From NCBI RefSeq assembly GCF_003474435.1, contig NZ_QRNF01000002.1:62001-126000 (forward strand): 64,000 bases of DNA, read 5' to 3'. A program made the translations under genes and the position numbers. This document shows positions 57,001 through 64,000 of this stretch, one piece after another. The DNA comes from Ruminococcus sp. AF46-10NS (GTDB lineage: Bacteria > Bacillota > Clostridia > Lachnospirales > Lachnospiraceae). The notes beneath the pieces were generated by a model, which did not search any database, had not been told where the DNA came from, and was given only the letters and a program-made list of their open reading frames with translations. The first letter of the stretch is position 1, and each line of letters begins with the position of its first letter.

Positions 57001-57300
57001 ATGGATAACAATTACAGCGGCATGGCTGTTGGTGTCTTTGAACTGGACAACCTGGTAGCCTGCTTTGTTGCTCTTGATGCTGCTTCCAAGGCAGCTAATG
57101 TAAAGATTCAGAGCGTTGAGCGTAACCGTCTTAAGAGCGGTGCCTGCGTGAAGATGCGGGGTTCTGTCTCTGATGTTAATGCAGCGATGGAGGTTGCGCT
57201 TGAAGCAGCTAAGCCTCTTGGCAAAGTCGTTTCTCATACTGTGATCGCTTCTCCTTCTGAGGATACAGAGATCGCATTGAAGATGACGATCAACAAGTAG
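57001..57300 (+). CDS. bacterial microcompartment (BMC) shell protein
   Basis: 99 aa from the ATG at 57001 (GGAGG eight bases upstream). A single BMC-H domain: MAVGVFELDNLVACFVALDAASKAANVKIQSV aligns with the first half of EutM/PduA-type hexamer proteins, followed by the pore-loop region ERNRLKSGACVKMRGSVSDV (about 40-59) and GKVVSHTVIASPSEDTE. The usual GGG or GSG pore motif is replaced by KSGA with a Cys at 49. It is followed 17 bases later by a second shell gene. No encapsulated enzyme is near. Confidence 0.88.
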   Translation: MDNNYSGMAVGVFELDNLVACFVALDAASKAANVKIQSVERNRLKSGACVKMRGSVSDVNAAMEVALEAAKPLGKVVSHTVIASPSEDTEIALKMTINK

Positions 57301-57317
57301 GAAGCGAGGGTTTGATT

Positions 57318-57608
57318 ATGAATTATGGTGCTTTTGGGTTGGTTGAGGTTGTTGGAAGCAGCAATGCGATCCTTGTGATCGACCAGATGCTGAAGACTTC
57401 CGATGTTTCTTTTCTTACATGGCAGACGAAATGTGGCGGCCATGCTACTGTTTTCCTGACTGGAGATGTTTCTGCAGTGACGGCTGCTGTTGAGAGTGTT
57501 AAGGGTAATCCGCCTTGTGAGATTGTGGCTTCTGCGGTGATCTCCAATCCTTCAGAGGAGACCGTCCGGCTGGCGGAGGAAGAGGCTGCCAGGAATCATT
57601 TTATGTAA
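57318..57608 (+). CDS. bacterial microcompartment (BMC) shell protein with Cys in pore loop
   Basis: 96 aa from the ATG at 57318 (GCGAGGG upstream). BMC-H domain: YGAFGLVEVVGSSNAILVIDQMLKTSDVSFLTW, then TKCGGHATVFLTGDVSAVTAAVESV and a conserved-looking AVISNPSEETV. Cys39 takes the place of the first glycine of the usual pore GGG. In PduT and GrpU a Cys at the symmetry axis carries an Fe-S cluster, so this protein might too. It ends just before a strong terminator. Only 25-30% similar by eye to its neighbour, so not a recent copy. Confidence 0.88.
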   Translation: MNYGAFGLVEVVGSSNAILVIDQMLKTSDVSFLTWQTKCGGHATVFLTGDVSAVTAAVESVKGNPPCEIVASAVISNPSEETVRLAEEEAARNHFM

Positions 57609-57627
57609 AAATTGACAGGGTTAACGA

Positions 57628-57665
57628 ACGGACGCCGGTTGGCGAGATACCTCACCGGCGTCCGT
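57628..57665. terminator. bidirectional terminator between the BMC pair and mocA
   Basis: ACGGACGCCGGT (57628-57639) and its perfect complement (57654-57665), extended outward by AACGAA against TTCGTT with a small bulge. It overlaps the last codons of mocA. Confidence 0.75.
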
Positions 57666-58251
57666 ACTTCGTTATCCTCCCTGCAACATCCACATCCGTC
57701 AACTCTCTCTCATCCAGGACCTCCAGTACTGCTGTGTCTTCTCTGTGTTTTCTGATCACTCTTTTTCCTCCTACATCTCCTTCCAGTTCCATTAATTCTC
57801 CAAAATACTTTCTGGAAAAAATGCAGGGATTTCCTGTTTTTCCGCTATGCTCTACGCATGCAATTCCTTTTCCTTCTCTCAGAAATAGTTCAATCAATTC
57901 CAGAACCGTCTCTCCGCGAAGCCAGGGCTGATCTGAGACAGTAAACAGACAGGCATCTGCATCCCGATTTTTTCTCAGTCCAATTCTTAAAGAAGAAGAG
58001 ATTCCCTCTTCTGGATGTAAATTATAGAGTGCGGAAATACCTCTTTTTCTGACATCTTCTGCAATCTCATCATACTGGGTGACAACGGTGATGGAACACT
58101 GTGTACCTTGTGATTCCAGTTGTTTCTGTATTTTCTCAAGTTCTGAAAGGATGTGCCTGTACATAGGTTGTCCGTCTACTGTGTACAATAACTTATTACT
58201 TCCAAATCTCCTGCTGTTTCCGGCAGCAAGCATAACCAGCTCCAATTTCAT
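57652..58251 (-). CDS. mocA: molybdenum cofactor nucleotidyltransferase, MocA/YgfJ family
   Basis: 199 aa. MobA-like fold: MLAAGNSRRFGSNKLLYTVDGQPMYRH at the N-terminus (nucleotide-binding AAGxSxRFG), DACLFTVSDQPWL and GNPCIFSRKYFGELMELEGDVGGK. Converts Mo-molybdopterin to the cytosine dinucleotide form needed by xanthine dehydrogenase-type hydroxylases. It lies behind yqeC and yqeB, the usual accessory group. Confidence 0.92.
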   Translation of the reverse strand: MKLELVMLAAGNSRRFGSNKLLYTVDGQPMYRHILSELEKIQKQLESQGTQCSITVVTQYDEIAEDVRKRGISALYNLHPEEGISSSLRIGLRKNRDADACLFTVSDQPWLRGETVLELIELFLREGKGIACVEHSGKTGNPCIFSRKYFGELMELEGDVGGKRVIRKHREDTAVLEVLDERELTDVDVAGRITKYGRR

Positions 58252-58320
58252 TTTTTCTCACCTCATCACATCTTTTCCTGTATTCCCGGCAAATAAAACA
58301 TCCATAAAAACTATTAACTC

Positions 58321-58983
58321 TCAATCTTTATGCAGGCTTCCGCAAACTGCTTCAATCCTGTCCATCCTGCATCTTTCCACAATCTTCTCAGCCGGATCCA
58401 GCGATTCCAGCACATCTGCCTTATTCAGATAAACCAGAAATCTCCTCCCTCCAACATCTTTCCGCAGTCCTTTCTCCGACACAGCGATCCTGGCCGCATC
58501 TTCCCATGTCACAACATCCTCCACACATTTCCCAAGAAAATCCGCAACATCATCTGGCCGATGAGCAGTGTCTGAAATATTTTTTCCAATACAGTCAAGA
58601 CCGATTACTCCAACCACAACCTCCGCAATCTCCGGTATCACAGGCTCCCACTGTGCCGGAACTTTCAGGGGAAGCCGTTTCGCTCCATCCGCTTCCACCA
58701 AAAGAACATCACAAAGGCCGGACAGCTTTTCAAGGATTTCCCTGTCAGGGCCGGAAATCTTTGGCTGTCCGGCCTTGTGGTAAGCCGCTGTTACATAACC
58801 GTATTGATCAAGAAGCTGCCTGATCCCGGCGGCATCCTCTGCCACAGCAAAAGGACGCTCCGGCTCCCAGGCCATATGGGTAGTCGTGGTAATGATCACC
58901 CGTTTCCCTTCTCCTGAAAACTTCTCTGCCAGATAATATATCAGGCTGGTCTTCCCACCTCCGCCTGTAAACGCGACGATCAC
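58321..58983 (-). CDS. yqeC: selenium cofactor biosynthesis protein YqeC
   Basis: 220 aa from a GTG at 58983 that overlaps the yqeB stop (GTGA) and has AGGGAG upstream; a longer reading into yqeB is unlikely. P-loop VIVAFTGGGGKTSLIYYLA at the very start, then VIITTTTHM, VLLVEADGAKRLPLKVP and VVVGVIGLDCIGK. YqeC occurs only with selenium-dependent molybdenum hydroxylase systems; its reaction is unproven. Confidence 0.92.
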   Translation of the reverse strand: MIVAFTGGGGKTSLIYYLAEKFSGEGKRVIITTTTHMAWEPERPFAVAEDAAGIRQLLDQYGYVTAAYHKAGQPKISGPDREILEKLSGLCDVLLVEADGAKRLPLKVPAQWEPVIPEIAEVVVGVIGLDCIGKNISDTAHRPDDVADFLGKCVEDVVTWEDAARIAVSEKGLRKDVGGRRFLVYLNKADVLESLDPAEKIVERCRMDRIEAVCGSLHKD

Positions 58984-59798
58984 GGTCTCACTCCCTTTGA
59001 AAGAAGCACTTCCAGAACACCGCCTGCAATACACCTCGCCTTATCTGAAATGGTAAAACAGTTTTTTTTCTGCTCTGCCCTCGGGTCGATATCCGCGATC
59101 TTCATCCCCTGAAAAACGGGATATCCGTCGCGGATCAGACCTCGGATCACTCCAGAGATCGTTGCTTTCACAGGCGTTTCCCCGACCAGGGCGATCACCT
59201 GGTCTTTTTCCACGATATCTGCAATGCTGCTGATATTTTTCATAATGCCTGCTGCCGGAGAATGGATCACTCTTTCTTTCCCAACTCCGGCAATCACTCC
59301 TGGCACTCCTGTATTAGGAAGCGCACTTCCTTCCCTGATGATACGTCCAAGGTTATGTCCGCGCATGGTTTCGATCACATAATCAACATCGTCCCCTGCA
59401 GTAAATCCTGGCCCAAGGCCAACAGTCAAAGGAGCCATAGTCCTGTCTGTTCCCAGATTTTTTTTCGCAAGGATCGCATCCACAACTGCTGCCGGAGCCA
59501 ATTCATGGATATGCTTTCCTTCGGTATCTGTAAGAAGAGGAATCTCTCCTTTATCCCAACAGATCACACACTGTTCCAGAATACTCTCCTCTGTGATGCG
59601 CCTGCACACAACTCCTTCTACCGTTGAAGTACCGTCATACACAGCCTCACAGAAAGCCACATGACGGCGGATAGCACTTGGACGGTCGCATTCCAGGATC
59701 AGAACGTGATATCCGCACTGATGAAGTTTATAGATCACACCTGTTGCCAGGTCTCCGCCTCCCCGTACAAGGATCATTTTGTACTCAGTAAGTTCCAT
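58980..59798 (-). CDS. yqeB: selenium-dependent molybdenum hydroxylase accessory protein YqeB
   Basis: 272 aa from the ATG at 59798; a start seven codons further on (MILVRGGGDLATGV) is also possible, as no strong ribosome binding site marks either. Rossmann-like start VRGGGDLATGVIYKLHQCGYHVLILE, a central AVVDAILAKKNLGT...VGLGPGFTAGDDVDYVIETMRGHNLGR, and a C-terminal barrel resembling biotinyl or RnfC-type domains (HSPAAGIMKNI, ALVGETPVKATISGVIRGLI). Function is inferred from co-occurrence with the selenium trait. Confidence 0.9.
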   Translation of the reverse strand: MELTEYKMILVRGGGDLATGVIYKLHQCGYHVLILECDRPSAIRRHVAFCEAVYDGTSTVEGVVCRRITEESILEQCVICWDKGEIPLLTDTEGKHIHELAPAAVVDAILAKKNLGTDRTMAPLTVGLGPGFTAGDDVDYVIETMRGHNLGRIIREGSALPNTGVPGVIAGVGKERVIHSPAAGIMKNISSIADIVEKDQVIALVGETPVKATISGVIRGLIRDGYPVFQGMKIADIDPRAEQKKNCFTISDKARCIAGGVLEVLLSKGVRP

Positions 59799-60594
59799 TT
59801 TCGTATACCCGCTGTCCATTCCCCGGCATACCTGCTGCCAGTGTGTCGTAAAGCTCTGCAAATGTAGCATCCTGATACGGAGATACATAAAATAGTCCCA
59901 CAATTCCAAATGTAACAGAAGAAAGAATATCCCATGGAATAAAAGAAAGATCCATCACAAACGTATTCCACTTCTGTCCGTACATCATCTCGCGGCTTCT
60001 GTCAAAAGCCTCTTTTCTGGTCATATCAGGATATTCTGCCAGAAGATACGGGACCATCTTATATTCATAGGATTTCACAATTCCCGGAATCACAAAAAGC
60101 AATGACCAAAGAAAGGTAAAGAGATCCCTGAAGAACATAACTTTTACTACATTTCCATAATTTCCAGACCGAAATGCGCTAAAGATCTTTTCAGGTCCTG
60201 GTTTGGAAAACAGGTTATCAATATAAAAGCTGCGTGCACCTACTTCCAGCACATTTCCAACAAAAAAGTGCAGGATCAGGCCGATCAGTGCCACTGTCAC
60301 AACTGCGCTGGCTCCCACAAGTGCAAGGATCAGCATCCACGGGGAACGTGCTCCGCTGAACATGTGTCCGACATAAGAGCTGACATGTCCGGTATCAAAG
60401 GTATTCACCGAATAACTGTACTCGGAATTCACAGCACTTCCTGCGCCGCTCTGTGCAGCTCCTTTTCCACCGGAAGCAGCTACGATCGCCAGAATAAAGC
60501 TGACCAGGACAGCTGACCAGTAATTTTTGCGGAAAGCTTCTTTTGCCCGCCATTTCAGATCCCTGCGTGTCCAGCTGATATTTTGTCCATTCAT
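59785..60594 (-). CDS. DUF975 family membrane protein
   Basis: 269 aa with about five or six hydrophobic spans (WSAVLVSFILAIVAA, PWMLILALVGASAVVTVALIGLIL, LFTFLWSLLFVIPGIVKSYEYKMVPYLLAEYPDM). The VIPGIVKSYxYxxxPYLLAE region and REAFDRSREMMYGQKW are typical of DUF975. Function unknown. It lies between cobC and yqeB on the same strand, with a 14-base overlap into yqeB, so it may link the cobalamin and selenium genes in one transcript. Confidence 0.85.
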   Translation of the reverse strand: MNGQNISWTRRDLKWRAKEAFRKNYWSAVLVSFILAIVAASGGKGAAQSGAGSAVNSEYSYSVNTFDTGHVSSYVGHMFSGARSPWMLILALVGASAVVTVALIGLILHFFVGNVLEVGARSFYIDNLFSKPGPEKIFSAFRSGNYGNVVKVMFFRDLFTFLWSLLFVIPGIVKSYEYKMVPYLLAEYPDMTRKEAFDRSREMMYGQKWNTFVMDLSFIPWDILSSVTFGIVGLFYVSPYQDATFAELYDTLAAGMPGNGQRVYENGTY

Positions 60595-60597
60595 CTT

Positions 60598-61197
60598 TTA
60601 GCCCTCCATATATGCTTCACAGACCCGGAATTCATGTTTGCCCTGTTTCCATGTCGCAGGATCAAGTTCTACCTGATAACCGCCACCATTTTTTACATGC
60701 CACTCATAAAACGGGCGTTGTCTGTCTGCATATTCTTCCATAATGTTCATAATAGTTCCGCCGTGAACAACAAGTGCCGCTGTGTGCACGTCCTCACGGA
60801 TACAGCCAGTCACAACCTTCTGAAATCCTGTCAGGCTTCTGTGCTTAAAGTCTTCTCTGCTCTCTCCTCCCGGGAAAGGAAGCATTCCGTTACTGTCGAT
60901 CCACTTCTGATAATTGTCATTTCCCGAAAGTTCCTTGTAATTCTTATTTTCAAATTCTCCGAAATTGCATTCTGAAAGTTCCTCGATAATGCGGAATTCT
61001 TTTTTCGGAAAAAGAATTCCGGCTGTCTCCACACAACGAAGGAGCGGACTTACATAAAGCGACTCCGGCATGGGATAGCTTAACTTTTCCAGAAATTCAC
61101 GGCCTTCCTGACTTAACTGTTCATCTGTTGTTCCAATATAACGCTTAAGCTTGTTTCCCGGAGTCTGCCCATGACGGATCAGATATATTTTAAGCAT
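60598..61197 (-). CDS. cobC: histidine phosphatase family protein, probably alpha-ribazole phosphatase
   Basis: 199 aa. LIRHGQTPGN (catalytic His in RHG) at 6-15, SPLLRCVETAGILF, ELSECNFGEFENKNYKEL and the second catalytic His in VVHGGTIMNIM. Members remove the phosphate from alpha-ribazole-P or adenosylcobalamin-P. The CobC call rests on its place in the cobS-cobU-cobT cluster; a general phosphoglycerate mutase-like phosphatase is the alternative. Confidence 0.85.
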   Translation of the reverse strand: MLKIYLIRHGQTPGNKLKRYIGTTDEQLSQEGREFLEKLSYPMPESLYVSPLLRCVETAGILFPKKEFRIIEELSECNFGEFENKNYKELSGNDNYQKWIDSNGMLPFPGGESREDFKHRSLTGFQKVVTGCIREDVHTAALVVHGGTIMNIMEEYADRQRPFYEWHVKNGGGYQVELDPATWKQGKHEFRVCEAYMEG

Positions 61198-61570
61198 TTT
61201 TTAACACCATCCCGATTCCGCACACGACTCTTGTTACCTTGCTGCTTCCAGCTGCCAGTTCTGTACAGATGCGTCCCACAGTCTCTCTGTACCGCCGTTC
61301 AAAAGCATCAGCCGGGACGATCCCGTAACCAACTTCTTCGCTGACCAGGACTACGTTCGGATTTTTTTCCAGAAGTTCCTGCGCAAGACCTGAAAGATCT
61401 TTTCCTTCTTTCAGAAATCTTTTTATGTAGTCATGAAATCCCAGGATTCCCTCTGCCTGATAAAGTTCTTCTTCTGTAAGTTCCGAACCTTTTTTCCATG
61501 TGATATCCGGAAAATTCTTTCTGGCATAGTTTTCTTTTCCCTGGTATACGCCGCCAATTATCATTTCCAT
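61190..61570 (-). CDS. CobU-like protein with a degenerate P-loop
   Basis: 126 aa, much shorter than CobU. MEMIIGGVYQGKENYARKNF matches the CobU N-terminus, but the P-loop reads GxxxGKE with Glu13 where Ser/Thr should be. The end (NPNVVLVSEEVGYGIVPADAFERRYRETVGRI) matches the CobU region with EVG.GIVP. The segment carrying the guanylylated His in true CobU is missing. A complete cobU is two genes upstream, so this is a paralogue, perhaps regulatory or a partner subunit. It overlaps cobC by eight bases. Confidence 0.78.
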   Translation of the reverse strand: MEMIIGGVYQGKENYARKNFPDITWKKGSELTEEELYQAEGILGFHDYIKRFLKEGKDLSGLAQELLEKNPNVVLVSEEVGYGIVPADAFERRYRETVGRICTELAAGSSKVTRVVCGIGMVLKNA

Positions 61571-61595
61571 GTCATGATACCTCCCTTCACTCTCA

Positions 61596-62372
61596 CTACA
61601 GGATCACCGCGCCGGCAAATGCCAGAACAAGTGCCATTACAACTTCACAGATACAGAGGAAAAATCCGGACAGATCCCCTGTTGTCCCACCAAAATATTT
61701 CATTGCCATGTGATGATACCACCAGAATACAAGAATTGCACTTATCACTGCTGCCACACCAAGAACCGGATTTATCCAGATCATCAATCCAGCCAGAACC
61801 ACAAACATGACTGTCAGGATATTGCGGGCAACAATCTCAGAAGCATTTCTGGAAAACTCTGCCACAGTACCATCTGTTCTTGCTTTCGGGAATGTGATCA
61901 CACCAATCCCCGAAAGACATCTGGACATCATAAATCCGATACTCACAATACAGATTCCCTCCGGATCATTCTGAAGCTGGCTCCATGCACCAAGCCACAT
62001 AATAAAATAAACGCAGGCCGTGATAATGGCAAATGCCCCTGCATGGGAATCTTTCAGGATCTCCAGCCTCCTTGTACGTTCCTGCCAGGAACTTAAGGCA
62101 TCAGAAGTATCCAGAAGGCCATCTACATGGATTCCTCCTGTGACAAACACCGGGATCACAGTAAGGATCGCAGTGAGAAAAAACGGCTCCAGTTCTACAT
62201 GATTTTCAAGCACACAGCCCACCAGCCAGGTCAGTACTCCGATCACAGCTCCTACAAACGGAAAGAAACACATCATATATTTCATATTCTCTTTATTCCA
62301 GTCTACCATCGGCATAGGAACCTTGGAAAACATGGCAAATGCAGCTTTGCAGCTGTTCCACACACTTTTCAC
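61596..62372 (-). CDS. cobS: adenosylcobinamide-GDP ribazoletransferase (cobalamin synthase)
   Basis: Membrane enzyme joining adenosylcobinamide-GDP to alpha-ribazole. 258 aa with about six spans. MFSKVPMPMVDW, FFPFVGAVIGVLTWLVG and the metal-binding GGIHVDGLLDTSDALSSWQERTRRLEILKDSHAGAF (Asp cluster) are diagnostic. It overlaps the cobU stop by four bases. Confidence 0.96.
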   Translation of the reverse strand: MKSVWNSCKAAFAMFSKVPMPMVDWNKENMKYMMCFFPFVGAVIGVLTWLVGCVLENHVELEPFFLTAILTVIPVFVTGGIHVDGLLDTSDALSSWQERTRRLEILKDSHAGAFAIITACVYFIMWLGAWSQLQNDPEGICIVSIGFMMSRCLSGIGVITFPKARTDGTVAEFSRNASEIVARNILTVMFVVLAGLMIWINPVLGVAAVISAILVFWWYHHMAMKYFGGTTGDLSGFFLCICEVVMALVLAFAGAVIL

Positions 62373-62896
62373 GCTTTCTCACCTCCTTTGTGCCAGACAG
62401 GAATTCCGTAAACAACTTCCACAACACTGTCCGCCATCTCTGCCAGATTGCAATTGATCTGTCCAAGCTGTTCTTTATATTTTTCTGATTCTCCCTCGTA
62501 AAGAATGCCATCTGAAAAAATCTCATTGGTGACGATCACCACATGTTCTGCCTGGGAAAGGATATTTTTCACGCCATCTGTGATCTCCCCGGCGACTTCC
62601 GGATGGAAGCCGTCCTCCCGGAACATTTCGTTTGCCACCAGGTTAGACATACATTCCAGAAGCACTACGCTTCCTTTCGGAAGAACCAGCTCATTAAGAC
62701 CCGTATAACGCTCCACTGTCTCGAATCCTTTTCCTGCACGCATACATCTGTGCCTCCGGATACGTCTGTGGCTCTCCTCATCAAAAGCCTGCATAGTGGC
62801 AATATAAAGCCTTCTGGCTTCCCCGAAAGATAATACTGTTTCTTCAGCAAAAGCCGATTTCCCACTTCCGCTGCCCCCTGTTACTACAACCAGCAT
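62369..62896 (-). CDS. cobU: adenosylcobinamide kinase / adenosylcobinamide-phosphate guanylyltransferase
   Basis: 175 aa. P-loop VVVTGGSGSGKSAFAE at 3-18; YIATMQAFDEESHRRIRRHRCMRAGKGFETVE holds the guanylylated His; VLLECMSNLVANEMF and VIVTNEIFSDGI follow. Phosphorylates and guanylylates cobinamide to give the CobS substrate. One base separates it from cobT. Confidence 0.95.
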   Translation of the reverse strand: MLVVVTGGSGSGKSAFAEETVLSFGEARRLYIATMQAFDEESHRRIRRHRCMRAGKGFETVERYTGLNELVLPKGSVVLLECMSNLVANEMFREDGFHPEVAGEITDGVKNILSQAEHVVIVTNEIFSDGILYEGESEKYKEQLGQINCNLAEMADSVVEVVYGIPVWHKGGEKA

Positions 62897-62897
62897 T

Positions 62898-63953
62898 TTA
62901 TTTCAGCTCCTCATACTGTTCTACATTGATATCTCCAAAAGTACTCATGGAATTATACACAGCACAGGAAAGGTCGATCAGTGGGAAAAGTGCCACTGCA
63001 CCGGTGCCCTCTCCAAGACACATTCCTGCATGGATGATCGCTTCTTTTCCCAGCTCTTTCAGCAGCATATGTGCGGCCGGTTCTTTGGATACATGTGACG
63101 CAATAAGATAATCTCTGACCTGTGGGCAGATCTTTACAGCTACCAGAGCTGCTACGCAGGAAATAAATCCGTCCATGACAACCGGCATTCCAAGAGCTGC
63201 ACCTCCAATATATACCCCGGCCATTCCCGCAATATCATATCCTCCTACTTTCGCCAGAACATCAATGGCATCGGAACGGTCCGGATTGTTCAGGGCGATT
63301 GCTTTCTTGATGGCATTGATCTTTCTCACAAGTCCCCCGCCGGAAAGGCCTGCTCCGCGTCCTGTCATGTCCTCAACAGGTCTGCCCAGAAATACTGCTG
63401 CTACTGCGCTGCTTGTTGTGGTATTTCCGATTCCCATCTCGCCGGTAGCAAGAACCTGATATCCTTTTTCTTTCAGTTCCTGGGCCATGGCGATTCCTGC
63501 CTCAATCGCCCTGACTGCCTGTTCTCTTGTCATGGCCGGTTCTTTTGTCATATTCTTTGTTCCATAAGCAACCTTCAAATCTGTGCGGACTTTTGTATCA
63601 ACCACCATTCCCACATCAACAGGGAAAAGTTCTGCACCGCACTGGCGGCACATCACGCAGCAGGTGGTAGCTCCGTCCAGGAAATTTTCAGCAACAATGG
63701 CTGTTACCTCCTGTCCTGTCTGTGTCACGCCTTCTTCCACAACGCCATTATCTGCACACATGGCAACTACTGCTTTCTTTTCCACTCGTACATCCGGTGT
63801 ACCTGTGATTCCCGCAATCTGCGTCAGCATATTTTCAAGTTCCCCCAGAGAATGCAACGGCTTTGCAATGCTGTCCCATCTTTTTTTAGCGCTTTCAATT
63901 GCCTTTTCATTCAACGGACGAACTTTCTTCACTGCTTCTTCTAACGTCATCAT
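62898..63953 (-). CDS. cobT: nicotinate-nucleotide-dimethylbenzimidazole phosphoribosyltransferase
   Basis: 351 aa, full length. Makes alpha-ribazole phosphate from a benzimidazole base and nicotinate mononucleotide. KPLHSLGELENMLTQIAGITGTPDV, VAMCADNGVVEEGVTQTGQEVTAIV, GEMGIGNTTTSSAVAAVFLGRPVEDMTGRGAGLSGGGL and the catalytic Glu in LGEGTGAVALFPLID. ATG ATG start with AGGAGG upstream. Its presence suggests a benzimidazole-type lower ligand, but no bza genes are visible. First visible gene of the second cobalamin cluster; its promoter is beyond the window or in the last 47 bases, where I see no clear one. Confidence 0.97.
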   Translation of the reverse strand: MMTLEEAVKKVRPLNEKAIESAKKRWDSIAKPLHSLGELENMLTQIAGITGTPDVRVEKKAVVAMCADNGVVEEGVTQTGQEVTAIVAENFLDGATTCCVMCRQCGAELFPVDVGMVVDTKVRTDLKVAYGTKNMTKEPAMTREQAVRAIEAGIAMAQELKEKGYQVLATGEMGIGNTTTSSAVAAVFLGRPVEDMTGRGAGLSGGGLVRKINAIKKAIALNNPDRSDAIDVLAKVGGYDIAGMAGVYIGGAALGMPVVMDGFISCVAALVAVKICPQVRDYLIASHVSKEPAAHMLLKELGKEAIIHAGMCLGEGTGAVALFPLIDLSCAVYNSMSTFGDINVEQYEELK

Positions 63954-64000
63954 TTTCTTCCTCCTGCTTTTTTACCTGTAGTAAAAATTAAAAATTTACT

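Noticed and set aside
1..64000. CRISPR arrays, tRNA or rRNA genes, prophage or transposase genes
   Set aside because: I looked for direct repeat arrays, cloverleaf-like segments and integrase or transposase motifs and saw none.

Overview
The window looks like chromosomal DNA of a strictly anaerobic gut Firmicute, most likely a Lachnospiraceae member close to Blautia. Supporting signs are AGGAGG-type ribosome binding sites, a CIRCE-controlled groES, Rex, an anaerobic (cobalt-early) cobalamin pathway, a bile salt hydrolase, orphan microcompartment shell genes and accessory genes for selenium-dependent molybdenum hydroxylases. The genus is an inference. I saw no rRNA, tRNA, CRISPR array, phage or insertion sequence.

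Layout. 1-6.1 kb: the start of an oligopeptide-type binding protein, a MATE transporter coupled to groES, and a large LxxG heptad-repeat surface protein. 6.2-10.5 kb: rlmH, ftsK and uppP. 10.6-23.9 kb: housekeeping and redox genes (NfnAB, TepA-like protease, YebC, MazF, Alr, NnrD/E, Rex, an ABC-F protein, an inositol monophosphatase) and a divergent pyridoxal kinase / MocR regulator pair. 24-36.2 kb: one long minus-strand operon running cbiD-L-F-G-H-JET-A-B-cobD-cbiP-C, which makes adenosylcobyric acid and cobinamide phosphate. 36.2-36.7 kb: a non-coding stretch with two diverged inverted copies of a hairpin-ended repeat. 36.7-45.6 kb: a second MATE, an ECF sigma / anti-sigma pair, RluA, a CoA block (coaBC-panT-coaX), a cyclophilin lipoprotein and luxS. 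45.7-51.6 kb: an SH3 lipoprotein, XdhC, a cysteine desulfurase, a symporter, YedF, a tiny Cys-rich protein and a small alarmone synthetase. 51.7-57.6 kb: DUF1015, bile salt hydrolase, a third MATE, an Ig-like surface protein and two BMC shell proteins. 57.6-64 kb: mocA-yqeC-yqeB, a DUF975 membrane protein, then the nucleotide-loop cobalamin genes cobC, a CobU-like gene, cobS, cobU and cobT.

How the genes work together. The two cob clusters cover the corrin ring from precorrin-2 onward plus lower-ligand assembly. The cobalt chelatase, cobalt importer and adenosyltransferase are not here. XdhC, cysteine desulfurase, YedF, MocA, YqeC and YqeB together are the accessory set for selenium-dependent molybdenum hydroxylases, but neither SelD nor a hydroxylase is in view.

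Data quality. At least nine genes are broken by what look like twelve single-base losses, many in short homopolymer runs, and all in the same direction. I read these mostly as sequencing or assembly errors and annotate the affected genes across the breaks.
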